DNA of 64,000 nucleotides, taken from positions 248,001 through 312,000 of the forward strand of contig CAWBYL010000002.1 in the NCBI GenBank assembly GCA_963793025.1. The letters run 5' to 3'. The stretch's first letter is position 1. Every line of letters begins with the position of its first letter. The translations under genes were made by a program, and so were the position numbers. Origin of the DNA: CAWBYL01 sp963793025. Lineage in GTDB: Bacteria > Actinomycetota > Acidimicrobiia > Acidimicrobiales > Acidimicrobilacustridaceae. This document shows, piece by piece, positions 25,703 to 34,021 of the stretch. The notes beneath the pieces were generated by a model. That model ran no database searches, was not told the DNA's origin, and saw only the letters and a list, made by a program, of their open reading frames with translations.

Positions 25703-26605
25703 TCAGGTCGGGGCTGGGGGCCAGGCCTTCGGGAAGTGCTCGTCATCGAGGGGGGCGCCCGTCGCGAGACCCTCGTGGTGGGGCTTCCCAGGTGCGCCGG
25801 GCACCGGGACGAAGGTTGTGCCGTCGCCGGCATAGCGCACGCTGATCGCCCGGCGCCGGAGGGTGGCGCTGCCGTTGGCGTGAGCGCCGTGGATGGTGCG
25901 GGCGTGGTGCACGACGATGTCACCGGGCTCGGTGTCGAAGCTGACGATGCGGGCCGCCCCGACCTGGTCGTCCCGGGCCGGGTCGTCGAAGTCGGGCACG
26001 TCGGCTCCCTCCGTGTCGGGCAGCGCCATCGTCGTCACGAACAGGTTGGGCCGGTACCGCGTCCGATCGAGGTGCGACCCCACCACGTAGCGGACGGCGC
26101 CGTTCTCGGCGGAGACGGGATCGAGAGGAACCCAGCTGGTGCACACCCGCGGCCCGTCGAGGTGGAAGTAGGCCATGTCCTGGTGGAACGCGGTGCGCTC
26201 CTCGGTCCCGGGCTCCTTCACCAAGACGCTGTCCTCGTAGAGCCAGACGTTCTCGCTTCGCAGCAGCGTCGCCACGATGGCGCCCAACGGTGAGTCGGTG
26301 GCGAACTCGAGGAACTCTCCCTGGAGGCACCAGTGGTCGGTGCCCGCCTTGAAGTGGCCTCGGGCCACACCCGACCGGTGGACCTGCTCGTCGACCGTGC
26401 GGACCGCTCCGGTGGCCCCGGCGATGTCGTCGCCCATGTCCGAGAGATCGACGGTGGCCTCGGTGCTCAGGGCCCGCTCCAACGGGTCGTCCATGCGGGC
26501 CAGCCACTCGATGGGCATGATCTGGCGAAGGCACACGACGCCGTCCCGCCAGAAGGCGTCGACCTCGTCCTCGGTCACCGGGCGCAGCGGCGGTGTGGGG
26601 TCCAT
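25703..26605 (-). CDS. Phytanoyl-CoA dioxygenase (PhyH) family protein
   Basis: 300 residues from ATG 26605 (MDPTPPLRPVTEDEVDAFWRDGVVCLRQIM), where family similarity begins. It is a non-heme Fe(II)/2-oxoglutarate dioxygenase: the HxD pair is in TAFHQDMAYFHLDG, the distal His in VVHHARTIHGAHANGS, and the 2-oxoglutarate-binding Arg probably in RRRAISVRY. Such enzymes hydroxylate CoA thioesters, small metabolites or natural products. It is divergent from a SnoaL-like gene across 115 bp. Confidence 0.9.
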   Translation of the reverse strand: MDPTPPLRPVTEDEVDAFWRDGVVCLRQIMPIEWLARMDDPLERALSTEATVDLSDMGDDIAGATGAVRTVDEQVHRSGVARGHFKAGTDHWCLQGEFLEFATDSPLGAIVATLLRSENVWLYEDSVLVKEPGTEERTAFHQDMAYFHLDGPRVCTSWVPLDPVSAENGAVRYVVGSHLDRTRYRPNLFVTTMALPDTEGADVPDFDDPARDDQVGAARIVSFDTEPGDIVVHHARTIHGAHANGSATLRRRAISVRYAGDGTTFVPVPGAPGKPHHEGLATGAPLDDEHFPKAWPPAPT

Positions 26606-26720
26606 GACACGAGTCTTGCCCGTCGCTCCCGGCTCCGCTCGGGTGAGGCCGCAGCACCCGACCACAGCGATCGCTACGCTGCGCGGGCCGCCGGGGGGCG
26701 TGCGCCGCGAAGGGGGAGCC

Positions 26721-27104
26721 ATGCCGGACAAGGCCGAGGTGCGGGCGCTGCTCGAGCGCTACTGCGCCGCCATGAGCGAGCGGCGCCGGGAGGACTGGCT
26801 CGACTGCTTCGCCGACGACGCGGTGCAGGAGGACCCGGTGGGGGAGCCGGTGAACGTCGGTCGGGAGGCGCTGGCCCGCTTCTTCGACGCCAACGAGGTC
26901 GAGCTCACGCTGTCACTCACCGACGACCCGCTGGTGGTGGGGAACGAGGCCATCGCCTTCATGAAGGTCGTGGCCGACATGGACGGCCAGATGATGACCA
27001 TCCCCCGCATCGTCGATCACCTCGTGCTCACCGACGACGGCGCGCGCATCATGGCGCTGCGTGCGTTCTTCGACTACTCGGAGATGGTTCCCTTCGAGGG
27101 CTGA
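26721..27104 (+). CDS. SnoaL/NTF2-like (ketosteroid isomerase-type) protein
   Basis: 127 residues from ATG 26721, preceded by AGGGGGAG. The alpha+beta cone fold signature is clear: VRALLERYCAAMSERRREDWLDCFADDAVQEDPVGEPVNVGREALARFF at the front and IVDHLVLTDDGARIMALRAFFDYSEM at the end. The family includes steroid delta-isomerases and polyketide cyclases; the substrate cannot be named. Confidence 0.85.
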   Translation: MPDKAEVRALLERYCAAMSERRREDWLDCFADDAVQEDPVGEPVNVGREALARFFDANEVELTLSLTDDPLVVGNEAIAFMKVVADMDGQMMTIPRIVDHLVLTDDGARIMALRAFFDYSEMVPFEG

Positions 27105-27159
27105 TGGTCGGGTCCGACGGGCGGGGCGACGGTGGCCGGTGGCCTAAGGTCGATCACCC

Positions 27160-27236
27160 GCCCGAGTAGCTCAGTTGGTCAGAGCGCCTGTCTTGTAAAC
27201 AGGGGGTCCAGGGTTCGAATCCCTGCTCGGGCTCCA
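27160..27236 (+). tRNA. tRNA-Thr (anticodon TGT)
   Basis: Full cloverleaf with acceptor GCCCGAG/CTCGGGC, D-arm GCTCAGTTGGTCAGAGC, anticodon stem CCTGT/ACAGG with loop CTTGTAA (anticodon TGT at 27194-27196), a variable loop and T-arm CAGGGTTCGAATCCCTG. The 3' CCA (27234-27236) is encoded. A TGT anticodon reads ACA and other Thr codons. Confidence 0.97.
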
Positions 27237-27300
27237 CGCCGCGTGAGGCCCGGTGAGCGAGCGCTCTCGGTCAGTCGTCGGCCGGGATCGACACGGCCGT

Positions 27301-27324
27301 CCCGACGATCTCAGATCGTTCGGG
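27301..27324. terminator. Hairpin downstream of tRNA-Thr
   Basis: CCCGACGATCT and AGATCGTTCGGG form a stem with one bulged base and a single-base centre, 65 bases after the tRNA. It is a possible terminator of the tRNA transcript. Confidence 0.45.
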
Positions 27325-27336
27325 TGGGGGCGCGAA

Positions 27337-27365
27337 AGGAGCCACCGGCCAGGCCGGTGGCTCCT
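27337..27365. terminator. Strong hairpin between tRNA-Thr and cold-shock gene
   Basis: A perfect inverted repeat AGGAGCCACCGGCC (27337-27350) with its complement 27352-27365 around a single A. It lies 25 bases beyond the stop of the minus-strand cold-shock gene and is likely its terminator, possibly acting in both directions. Confidence 0.7.
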
Positions 27366-27390
27366 CACATGTCTGTTGCCGGTCTGCGAG

Positions 27391-27591
27391 CTAGATGGCT
27401 CGGACGTTCTGGGCTTCTTCGCCCTTCCTGCCCGGAGCGACGTCGAACTCGACGGCCTGGCCTTCGTCGAGGCTCTTGTAGCCCTCGCCCTGGATGTTGG
27501 AGAAGTGGACGAACACGTCGTCCCCACCCTCACGCGAAATGAAGCCGAAGCCCTTCTCGGCGTTGAAGAACTTCACGGTACCTGTCGTCAA
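27391..27591 (-). CDS. Cold-shock protein (CspA family)
   Basis: 66 residues if translation starts at the TTG at 27591 (MTTGTVKFFNAEKGFGFISREGG), the normal Csp length. An in-frame ATG at 27612 would add seven residues (MNGKSNL). RNP1 is KGFGFI and RNP2 VFVHF; together they bind single-stranded RNA or DNA. The end (EFDVAPGRKGEEAQNVRAI) matches actinobacterial CspA/ScoF proteins. The GGAAG ahead of the TTG is the better ribosome binding site. An RNA chaperone role is expected. Confidence 0.93.
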   Translation of the reverse strand: MTTGTVKFFNAEKGFGFISREGGDDVFVHFSNIQGEGYKSLDEGQAVEFDVAPGRKGEEAQNVRAI

Positions 27592-27768
27592 GAGATTGCT
27601 CTTCCCGTTCATTGCGACGATCGAAGTGACCGAACGCACTCAGGACGGTAGCGGCTCACCGGGCGCGATCGGGCCTTCGTCGTTTTCCGAGGGCTGATCG
27701 TCGGCGAGGTGAGGACGGTCTCGGCCGTCGTGAACGGGCCGGGCGGCACCCGCCGACCGACGATCTCG

Positions 27769-28209
27769 TCACGTCGATCGTCGGGCCCGCCACACGAGGA
27801 GGGCGGCGCCGCCGGTCAAGACGCTGGTCACCAACATGATCCCCAGGGCCACGTCGCCGGTGCCCTCGGTCGTGGCCACCCAGGCCACGAGGTAGGCGGT
27901 GGGGTAGACGACCCCGCCCACGGTGAACAGCACCGGGACCATGGCCCAGGACCGACCCCGCCACAGCGCCCATGCGGCGAGGGCCGAGGCGGCGATCACG
28001 ACCACGTCGGCGGGGAGGAACGCATCGGTCACCTGGGGCCGATCGGGGACGAGCTCCAGCCACGAGCGAACCACATCCGAGGAGCCGGCGGCGACCCACA
28101 ACACCACCCCCATGGCGGCCTGCAGCGCGAAGTACCCGGCGGCGGCGGCCTCGACGGGCAGTACCGGCGAGGCCGTCGGTCGCTCGGTCCCGGTCGTCGT
28201 CACCGGCAC
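27769..28209 (-). CDS. Small integral membrane protein, unknown function
   Basis: 146 residues with four predicted membrane helices: AGYFALQAAMGVVLWVAAG, FLPADVVVIAASALAAWALW, WAMVPVLFTVGGVVYPTAYLVAW and ALGIMLVTSVLTGGAALLVW. The N-terminus is short, Thr-rich and hydrophilic. No recognised family. It is divergent from the AhpD-like gene across 62 bp. Confidence 0.65.
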   Translation of the reverse strand: MPVTTTGTERPTASPVLPVEAAAAGYFALQAAMGVVLWVAAGSSDVVRSWLELVPDRPQVTDAFLPADVVVIAASALAAWALWRGRSWAMVPVLFTVGGVVYPTAYLVAWVATTEGTGDVALGIMLVTSVLTGGAALLVWRARRST

Positions 28210-28271
28210 AGCTTGCCCCCTCGCTGGTCGGATCCGGGGACAGCGGGACGCTGCGGACCTACTCTCGGGCC

Positions 28272-28826
28272 ATGGCCACTGATCTCCGCTCGGTGACGGA
28301 CTGCGAGATTCCGCAGCCGCTGCTCACCCCCATGACCGATTTCGACCCCGACACCGCCGCCCGCATCGAAGCGAGTGGAATGGGCACGTTCTACGGCCAG
28401 TTCGGGCACGCTCCCGGCCTCATCGACCGATGGCTCGCCTTCTACCAGCCGATCGTGCAGGACTCCACGAACCTGCCACTGCGGACCAAGGAGCTGTGCC
28501 GCCTTCGCATCGCCGCCCGCAACGGCTGCATGTTCTGCCTCGGAGGCCGCTTCCGCGACGGCGACGGCGTGCCCGTCGTCGATGACGACGACGTCGACGC
28601 GGTGCTGGGCGGGAGGTTCGACGACCCTCGTTTCACCTCGTTCGAGACCGCCGCCCTCCGCTTCACCGAGCAGTACCGGCTCGACCACAGCAAGGTCGAC
28701 AAGGTGCTCGTCGACGAGACGCTGGAGGAGCTGTCCGAGGCACAGTTCATCGAGCTCGGTCTCTGCATCGCCCAGTTCACGGGCATGGGCCAACTGTTCG
28801 CCACCCTCGGCCTGCCCAGCATGTGA
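28272..28826 (+). CDS. Carboxymuconolactone decarboxylase (AhpD-like) family protein
   Basis: 184 residues from ATG 28272. The fold signature is the helical CMD domain with LRTKELCRLRIAARNGCMFCLGG. The CxxC pair (CMFC) could be redox active as in AhpD, but the AhpD His three residues after the second Cys is missing (CLGGRF), so peroxidase-partner activity is doubtful. The end, EAQFIELGLCIAQFTGMGQLFATLG, is typical of stand-alone CMD proteins of actinobacteria. Confidence 0.87.
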   Translation: MATDLRSVTDCEIPQPLLTPMTDFDPDTAARIEASGMGTFYGQFGHAPGLIDRWLAFYQPIVQDSTNLPLRTKELCRLRIAARNGCMFCLGGRFRDGDGVPVVDDDDVDAVLGGRFDDPRFTSFETAALRFTEQYRLDHSKVDKVLVDETLEELSEAQFIELGLCIAQFTGMGQLFATLGLPSM

Positions 28827-28877
28827 ACGACGCGTCGCCGGCGACGTGGCGGCGACGGTGGCGTGGGCCACGCCCGA

Positions 28878-29273
28878 CTACGACCGCTCCCAGAACAGGG
28901 CGAGGGCGACCCCGTCGGGGTCCTTGAAGTTCAAGATCGCTCCGCTCGGGATCTCGATGACGCCGGAGTGGGTGACACCGGCGGTGCTGAACCGGTCGAC
29001 CCACGTCTCCATCTCACCGACCGTGCCGACGGTGAAGGCGACGTGGTCGAGACCGGAGTGGGTCGGGTCGAAGGGCTCGAAGGGAACCATCGGGTACTGC
29101 ACGAGGCCGACGCCGTAGTTCCCGTCCGGGAACGTCATGACACACGCCCGCCGCTCGGGCGCCTCCTCCCGGAAGAGCTCCCGGAAGCCGAGCACCTCCC
29201 CGTACCAGTCCACGCTGACGTCCAGATCTCGGATCGTGATGCCGACGTGGTGGAACCCGAGGAGATCGCTCAT
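28878..29273 (-). CDS. VOC superfamily (glyoxalase-like) protein
   Basis: 131 residues (MSDLLGFHHVGITIRDLDVSVDWYGEVLGF). Metal ligand candidates are His in FHHVGI, His in LDHVAFTV and Glu near the C-terminus (GVIEIPSGAILNFKDPDG). The arrangement is that of glyoxalase or extradiol-dioxygenase-like proteins; the substrate is unknown. It is convergent with the AhpD-like gene and divergent from the ppc remnant. Confidence 0.88.
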   Translation of the reverse strand: MSDLLGFHHVGITIRDLDVSVDWYGEVLGFRELFREEAPERRACVMTFPDGNYGVGLVQYPMVPFEPFDPTHSGLDHVAFTVGTVGEMETWVDRFSTAGVTHSGVIEIPSGAILNFKDPDGVALALFWERS

Positions 29274-29351
29274 GGCGCGAGCCTCACACAGCGCCGGACG
29301 ATCCGACCGGGATCCGAGGGTTTGACACCGGGAGGATCGCGCGACGATCGA

Positions 29352-29684
29352 GTGTGGTCACGACCCCCGACGAGGCACTGCGCGCTCGACATCCGCCGGC
29401 TGGGCGAGCAGCTGGGCGACACGCTCATCCGCCAAGAGGGCCGCCCGTTCTACGACCGGGTGGAAGAGGTGCGGGCCCCGTCCAAACAGGCCCGGGCGGG
29501 CGGTGTCCGTGACGCTCTGCGCCGCCGCTTGGCCGACCTGGACGACGTCGATTCGATCCACGTGCTCCAGGTCGAGCTGCTCGACCGCTCGCGCCGAGCC
29601 GACGGTGGTGGGTCCCCCCCACTGCTCCGAGCCCTGCTGCTCTCCATCAACGGCATCGCCACCGGCCTGCGCAACACCGGCTGA
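29352..29684 (+). pseudogene. ppc: Internally deleted phosphoenolpyruvate carboxylase remnant
   Basis: A 109-residue reading that joins the two ends of PEP carboxylase. The front (TTPDEALRA, then DIRRLGEQLGDTLIRQEGR and RVEEVRAPSKQARAGGVRDAL) matches the N-terminal 60 or so residues of bacterial Ppc (E. coli: LGKVLGETIKD, RVETIRKLSKSSRAG). The back (SIHVLQVELLDRSRRAD and ALLLSINGIATGLRNTG) matches the last 45 residues, including the invariant C-terminal RNTG. The roughly 800 residues between, with all catalytic histidines and arginines, are missing; the join is near LADLDD/VDSIHV. A surplus base in CGCGCTCG (29381-29388) also shifts frame just after TTPDEALRA. It cannot be an active carboxylase. 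Confidence 0.85.
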
Positions 29685-29720
29685 CAGCGCCACCTTCGAG
29701 ACGGTCCCGGCGGCGGCCGC

Positions 29721-30866
29721 CTACCAGGCGACGGTTCCGTCGGCGGCCAGGGCCGCGATCTCCGACTCGCCGAAGCCGAACTCACCCAGCACCACCTCGG
29801 TGTCGGCGCCCGGGTAGGCGTAGGTGGGGCCCGCCTCGCCGGGAGTGCCGCTCAGGCGGGGAGCGGGAGCGAGCTGGGGGGCCGAGCCCTCGACGGGCAC
29901 GAAGGAGCGGCGGGCCACGTTGTGCGGGTGCTCCTCGGCCTCGGCGAACGACAACACCGGCGCATAGCAGACGTCGGTCCCCTCGAGCTGGGCCGTCCAC
30001 TCGTCCCGGGTCTTGGTGCGCACCACCTCGGCGATCCGCTCGCGGAGCTCGGGCCAGCGGGACTGGTCGTACTGCTCGGGGAGGTCGGCCGGGTCGAGGC
30101 CGAGCTGGTCGAGGAGCTGGGCGTAGAACCGCGGCTCGATCGGCGCCAGGGTCACGTAGCGGCCGTCGGCCGTCTCGTAGACGTTGTAGAAGGGCGCGCC
30201 GCCGTCGAAGAGGTTGGTGCCGACCGGACCGTCGTGGAAGCCCGAGCGGGTCATCCCGTAGAAGACGGTGAACAGCGACATCACCCCGTCGACCATGGCG
30301 GTGTCGACGACCTGCCCCTTGCCCGATCGCTGGGCCTCGAACAGGGCGCACACCACGCCGAAAGCGAGGTGGAGGCCCCCGCCACCGAAGTCGCCGAGGA
30401 CCTGGAGCAGCGGGACCGGGGGCCCGCCGGCCGGCCCGATCGAGCCGATCGCTCCGGTGATGGCCTCGTAGTTCAGTGAGTGGCCGGCCGAATGGGCGAG
30501 GGGGCCGTCCTGGCCCCAACCGGTGAGGCGCCCGTACACGAGTCGCGGGTTTCTCTCCAACGCCACGTCGGGGCCGAGGCCGAGGCGTTCGGTGACACCG
30601 GGCCGGAAGGCTTCGAGCAGGGCGTCGGCCTGATCGACCATCCGGAGCAGGACCTCGACCCCGGTCGGGCTCTTGAGATCGACGGTGATCGAGCGGCGAC
30701 CACGGTCGAACTCGCTGTCACGATGGGTGGGCTTCTCGGTCGGGACCTCGGTCGGAGGGTGCACCCGGATGACGTCGGCGCCCATGTCGGCGAGCTTCAG
30801 CGTGCCGAACGGGAGCGCTCCCAGCCCAGCCAGCTCGATGATCTTGACGCCCGTCAGTGGCCCCAT
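29721..30866 (-). CDS. CaiB/BaiF CoA-transferase family protein, alpha-methylacyl-CoA racemase type
   Basis: 381 residues. The family III fold begins with MGPLTGVKIIELAGLGALPFGTLKLADMGADVIRV. Alpha-methylacyl-CoA racemase hallmarks are GHSLNYEAITGAI (catalytic His) and LQVLGDFGGGGLHLAFG (catalytic Asp), followed by NVYETADGRYVTLAPIEPRF. Racemases of this group convert (2R)- to (2S)-methyl-branched acyl-CoA for beta-oxidation, for example sterol side chains. With the sterol-type P450 and SnoaL-like genes it hints at branched-lipid or sterol catabolism. Confidence 0.9.
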   Translation of the reverse strand: MGPLTGVKIIELAGLGALPFGTLKLADMGADVIRVHPPTEVPTEKPTHRDSEFDRGRRSITVDLKSPTGVEVLLRMVDQADALLEAFRPGVTERLGLGPDVALERNPRLVYGRLTGWGQDGPLAHSAGHSLNYEAITGAIGSIGPAGGPPVPLLQVLGDFGGGGLHLAFGVVCALFEAQRSGKGQVVDTAMVDGVMSLFTVFYGMTRSGFHDGPVGTNLFDGGAPFYNVYETADGRYVTLAPIEPRFYAQLLDQLGLDPADLPEQYDQSRWPELRERIAEVVRTKTRDEWTAQLEGTDVCYAPVLSFAEAEEHPHNVARRSFVPVEGSAPQLAPAPRLSGTPGEAGPTYAYPGADTEVVLGEFGFGESEIAALAADGTVAW

Positions 30867-30998
30867 GTGTCCCCCTTCGTCGAACGGTGGCCGACCCTAC
30901 CCGGCCGCGCCCGGAGCCCGGCCCGACGCCCGGTCCTCGCCGGTGTCAGAGCCGAGGGTCCTTGCTTCGCGCCCTCGGGCCGACGAACATCGCCCTCA

Positions 30999-31265
30999 AT
31001 GGAACTCACCGAGCGGGACAGGGCGATCCTCGACTTCGAGCGAGCCTGGTGGCACGAGACCGGGCCCAAGGAGGCGCTCATCCAGGAGCGCTTCGAGCTC
31101 TCGGCGACCCGCTATTACGAGATCCTCAGCGAGCTGCTCGAGAGCCCCGACGCCTACGTCTACGACCCGCTCGGCGTCCGGCGGCTGCGTCGGATGCGCG
31201 ACCGCCGCCGGCGCGCCCGCCAGGACAACCTCCAGAACCAGGCGAGCGAGCCTCCCGGCTCCTGA
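30999..31265 (+). CDS. DUF3263 domain-containing protein
   Basis: 88 residues from ATG 30999. MELTERDRAILDFERAWWHETGPKEALIQERFELSATRYYEILSELLESPDAY is the DUF3263 core, a helix-turn-helix-like domain restricted to actinobacteria. The end is strongly basic (RRLRRMRDRRRRARQ). It is followed after one base by the LytR_C gene, a pairing seen near groEL2 in other actinobacteria. Nucleic-acid binding is plausible but unproven. Confidence 0.88.
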   Translation: MELTERDRAILDFERAWWHETGPKEALIQERFELSATRYYEILSELLESPDAYVYDPLGVRRLRRMRDRRRRARQDNLQNQASEPPGS

Positions 31266-31266
31266 C

Positions 31267-31770
31267 ATGGCCCCCGACGCCTCCGGTCCGGCCCGTGGCG
31301 GCCGTGACGACCTCGTCGGCATCGTGCTGATCGTCGTCGCCGTCCTCATCGGCATCCTGTTGCTGGTGAAGGGCTACGACGAGGAGGGCGGGGTCGTGGC
31401 GACCAGCGAGCCGTCGGGTGAGGTCTCCTCCACCACCACCACCGAGCCGGTCCTGCCCACCACCCTGCCGTCGAACGCCCCCGCCGAGGTCTCGGTCCTG
31501 ATCGCCAACGCCTCCGGGATCGGCGGAGCGGCCGGGGCCACCCAGGAGAAGCTGAGCGCCGCCGGGTACACCACGACCCGAACCGCCAACGCGCCGTCGG
31601 TCGTGCCCTCGACCCAGGTCCTGTTCGTCGCGGGGTCCCAGGGCGACGCCCAAGCGGTGGCGACCGCCCTCGAGCTCGACGCCACCGTCGTGCAGCCCAT
31701 GCCCGAACCGGTGCCGCTCGCTCTGGAGGGCGCCACCGTCCTCGTGCTCGTCGGTCCCGACCTCTCCTAG
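31267..31770 (+). CDS. LytR C-terminal domain membrane protein
   Basis: 167 residues from ATG 31267. A single N-terminal membrane helix (DLVGIVLIVVAVLIGILLLVKG) is followed by a Ser/Thr/Pro-rich linker and a LytR_C domain (EVSVLIANASGIGGAAGATQEKLSAAGYTTTRTANA). The domain should lie outside the membrane. The family is associated with cell-envelope polymers, but stand-alone members have no fixed role. otsB starts 12 bases downstream. Confidence 0.87.
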   Translation: MAPDASGPARGGRDDLVGIVLIVVAVLIGILLLVKGYDEEGGVVATSEPSGEVSSTTTTEPVLPTTLPSNAPAEVSVLIANASGIGGAAGATQEKLSAAGYTTTRTANAPSVVPSTQVLFVAGSQGDAQAVATALELDATVVQPMPEPVPLALEGATVLVLVGPDLS

Positions 31771-31782
31771 CCACCGCTTCCG

Positions 31783-32559
31783 ATGGGTTCCGCGCTGCCA
31801 GCCGTTCTCCGCCCCTTCGCCGAGCGCCCGGCCGCGGCCGGGGTGTTCACCGACTTCGACGGCACCCTCGCTCCGATCGTCGAGTCGCCCGACGCCGCCG
31901 TGCCTCTCCCGGGGGTGGTCCCGGCCCTGGAGGCGCTGGCCGAGCGGTTGGCTCGCGTCGCCGTGGTGTCGGGCCGGCCGGTGTCGTTCCTCGAGCGCTT
32001 CGTCCCCTCACCCTCGGCGGTCGTGCTCTCGGGGCTGTACGGGCTGGAGTCGGTGGTGCGAGGCGAGCGGTCCGACGACCCCCTGTCCGGCGTGTGGCGG
32101 GAGGCGGTGGCCGACGTGGCCGGGGCCGGCGTGAAGGGCCCGGGGGGGATGCTGGTCGAGAACAAGGGGCTGTCGGTCACCCTGCACTTCCGCGAGCACC
32201 CCGAGGCGGCCGACGACGTGCGTCGGTGGGCGGTCGAGCAGGCCCGGCGGTCGGGGCTCGTGGTGCGCGAGGCGAAGATGTCGTTGGAGCTGCACCCGCC
32301 GGTGGAGACCGACAAGGGCGTCGTCGTCGAGCGTCTGGCGGTGGGCCTTGACTCGGTGGCGTTCTTCGGCGACGACGTCGGCGACCTCGCCGCCTTCGCC
32401 GCCCTCGACCGGTTGGCCGCGAAGGGCACCCACGTGGCCCGGATCGTCGTGCGCTCCGCGGAGATGCCGGCCGAGCTGGAATCGGTGGGCGACCTGATGG
32501 TGGACGGGCCGGCGCAGGCCCTCGACCTCCTCCAACGCCTCGGCCGTGCCGTCGCCTGA
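31783..32559 (+). CDS. otsB: Trehalose-6-phosphate phosphatase OtsB
   Basis: 258 residues, a HAD-superfamily phosphatase that completes trehalose synthesis. The nucleophile motif DFDGT is at Asp24-Thr28 (VFTDFDGTLAPI), motif II in VVSGRPVSFL, the lysine in ENKGLSVTLHF and motif IV in FFGDDVGDLAAF. It is convergent with otsA, whose 3' end lies 19 bases beyond its stop, so synthase and phosphatase are tail to tail rather than in one operon. Confidence 0.93.
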   Translation: MGSALPAVLRPFAERPAAAGVFTDFDGTLAPIVESPDAAVPLPGVVPALEALAERLARVAVVSGRPVSFLERFVPSPSAVVLSGLYGLESVVRGERSDDPLSGVWREAVADVAGAGVKGPGGMLVENKGLSVTLHFREHPEAADDVRRWAVEQARRSGLVVREAKMSLELHPPVETDKGVVVERLAVGLDSVAFFGDDVGDLAAFAALDRLAAKGTHVARIVVRSAEMPAELESVGDLMVDGPAQALDLLQRLGRAVA

Positions 32560-32578
32560 CCTGGCCGTCGACTGAACG

Positions 32579-33956
32579 TCAGCCGGCGGCGCGGGAGCTG
32601 GTCGTCGAGCCAGTCCCGGGGGGTGCGGGCGCTCGCCCGCCGGCGGAGCTCGGCGGCCTCGACGGCGCGTTGCTCGGGCGAGGCGGCGAGGGCGTCGGCC
32701 AGGGCGTCGGCGGTGCCGCTGATGTCGTAGGGGTGCACGGGACGGGCGACGCCGGCGAGCTGGTCCCAGACCCCGGCCTCCGGTGACAGGAGGAGCACGG
32801 CGTCGCGGTCGTTCACGAGCGCGCCCTCCTCGGCCACGAGGTTGAGGCCGTCACGGATCGGGTTGACCAGCAGCACGTCGGCTCGGCGCAGGGCGGCGAC
32901 GGAACGGGGGAAGTCGTCCGAGGGGTCGAGCATCACCGGTGTCCATCCGGGCGTGGCCCAGCGCTGGTTGATGCGGCGAACGGTGGCCTCCACCTCTTGG
33001 CGGTAGGCGAGGTACTCGGGCAGGCCCTCGCGCGACGGGTAGACGAACGCACCGAACACCGCCCGTTCGCGCCACTCCGGGTAGCGCTCCAGCAGGTCCT
33101 CGAAGGCGATGAACCCCCGCAGGATGTTCTTGGACAGCTCGATGCGGTCGACGCGGACGATGAAGGCCCGGTCGCCGAGGGCCGCGTCGAGGTCGGTCAG
33201 GGCGACGCCGCAGGCGGCCCCCGCGGCCACGGCCCCGATGTCGGCGGCGTCGGGGGCGAGCGGGGCCACGAAGGTGGTGGGCGTCCGACCGAGCTGCTCC
33301 TCGCAGCAGGCCTCGAACGCGGCGGCCCAGCGTCGGCTGTGGAACCCGCAGGCGTGGTGACCGGCCATGCCGGCCAGCAGCTCGGCACCGAGGTCGGTGG
33401 GGAGGACCCGCCAGAGGTCCGGCGAGGCGAAGGGGGTGTGGCTGAAGTGCACGGTGCGAAGATCGGGCCGGCTGTCGGCGAGCAGGGATCCCACCAGGGC
33501 CAGGTGGTAGTCCTGCACCAGCACCGCGGCGCCGTCGGGGGCGCTGGCGGCGACGGCGTCGGCGAAGGCCCGGTTCACCTCGCGGTAGCTCGCCCACGCC
33601 TCGCGGAACCGGGTGTCGAAGCGCGGTCGACGGGCCAGCTCGTAGAGGCCGTGGTGGAGGAACCAGAGGGTGGCGTTGCAGACGACGTCGTAGGCCTGAC
33701 GGAACGTCTCGGGGTCGATGTCGAGCATCCCCACCCGGAAGCCCTCGGCCTCGACCACCCCGCCGTCGGCAGCGGTGCGATCGCCGTCGGTCATGGCCGC
33801 CGCGATCCAGGTCGCGTCGGTACCGGTGACGAGCGGAGCGATGCCCGACACCAGGCCGCCGGCGCCTCTGGTGGCGACCAGATCGCCGCCCTCCCCGGTC
33901 CGGAAGGACAAGGGGCCCCGGTTGGAGACGATCACGACCGGGCGTTGCTCCATCAC
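32579..33956 (-). CDS. otsA: Trehalose-6-phosphate synthase OtsA (frameshift near 3' end)
   Basis: A GT20 enzyme of 458 residues after correction that makes trehalose 6-phosphate from UDP- or GDP-glucose. The N-terminus has PVVIVSNRGPLSF, the middle AVLVQDYHLALVGSLL, HFSHTPFASPDLWRVLP and VDRIELSKNILRGF, and the donor site NPIRDGLNLVAEE. A surplus G in 32593-32595 (CTCCCGCGC on the coding strand) shifts the last codons. Without it the protein ends WLDDQLRAAG and stops at 32579; with it the frame runs on antisense through otsB, which is not a real extension. Confidence 0.9.
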
Positions 33957-34021
33957 CTCGTTCTACACCGGGAGCGAGCGCCGTCGGGTCGTCGCCGGGC
34001 GGTCGCTGCTTCACTGGAGCG

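Noticed and set aside
31767..32578. Apparent C-terminal extension of OtsA, open antisense to otsB
   Set aside because: It arises from a one-base frameshift at 32593-32595. The corrected frame stops at 32579 with the expected WLDDQLRAAG end, and the extension has shadow-type composition.
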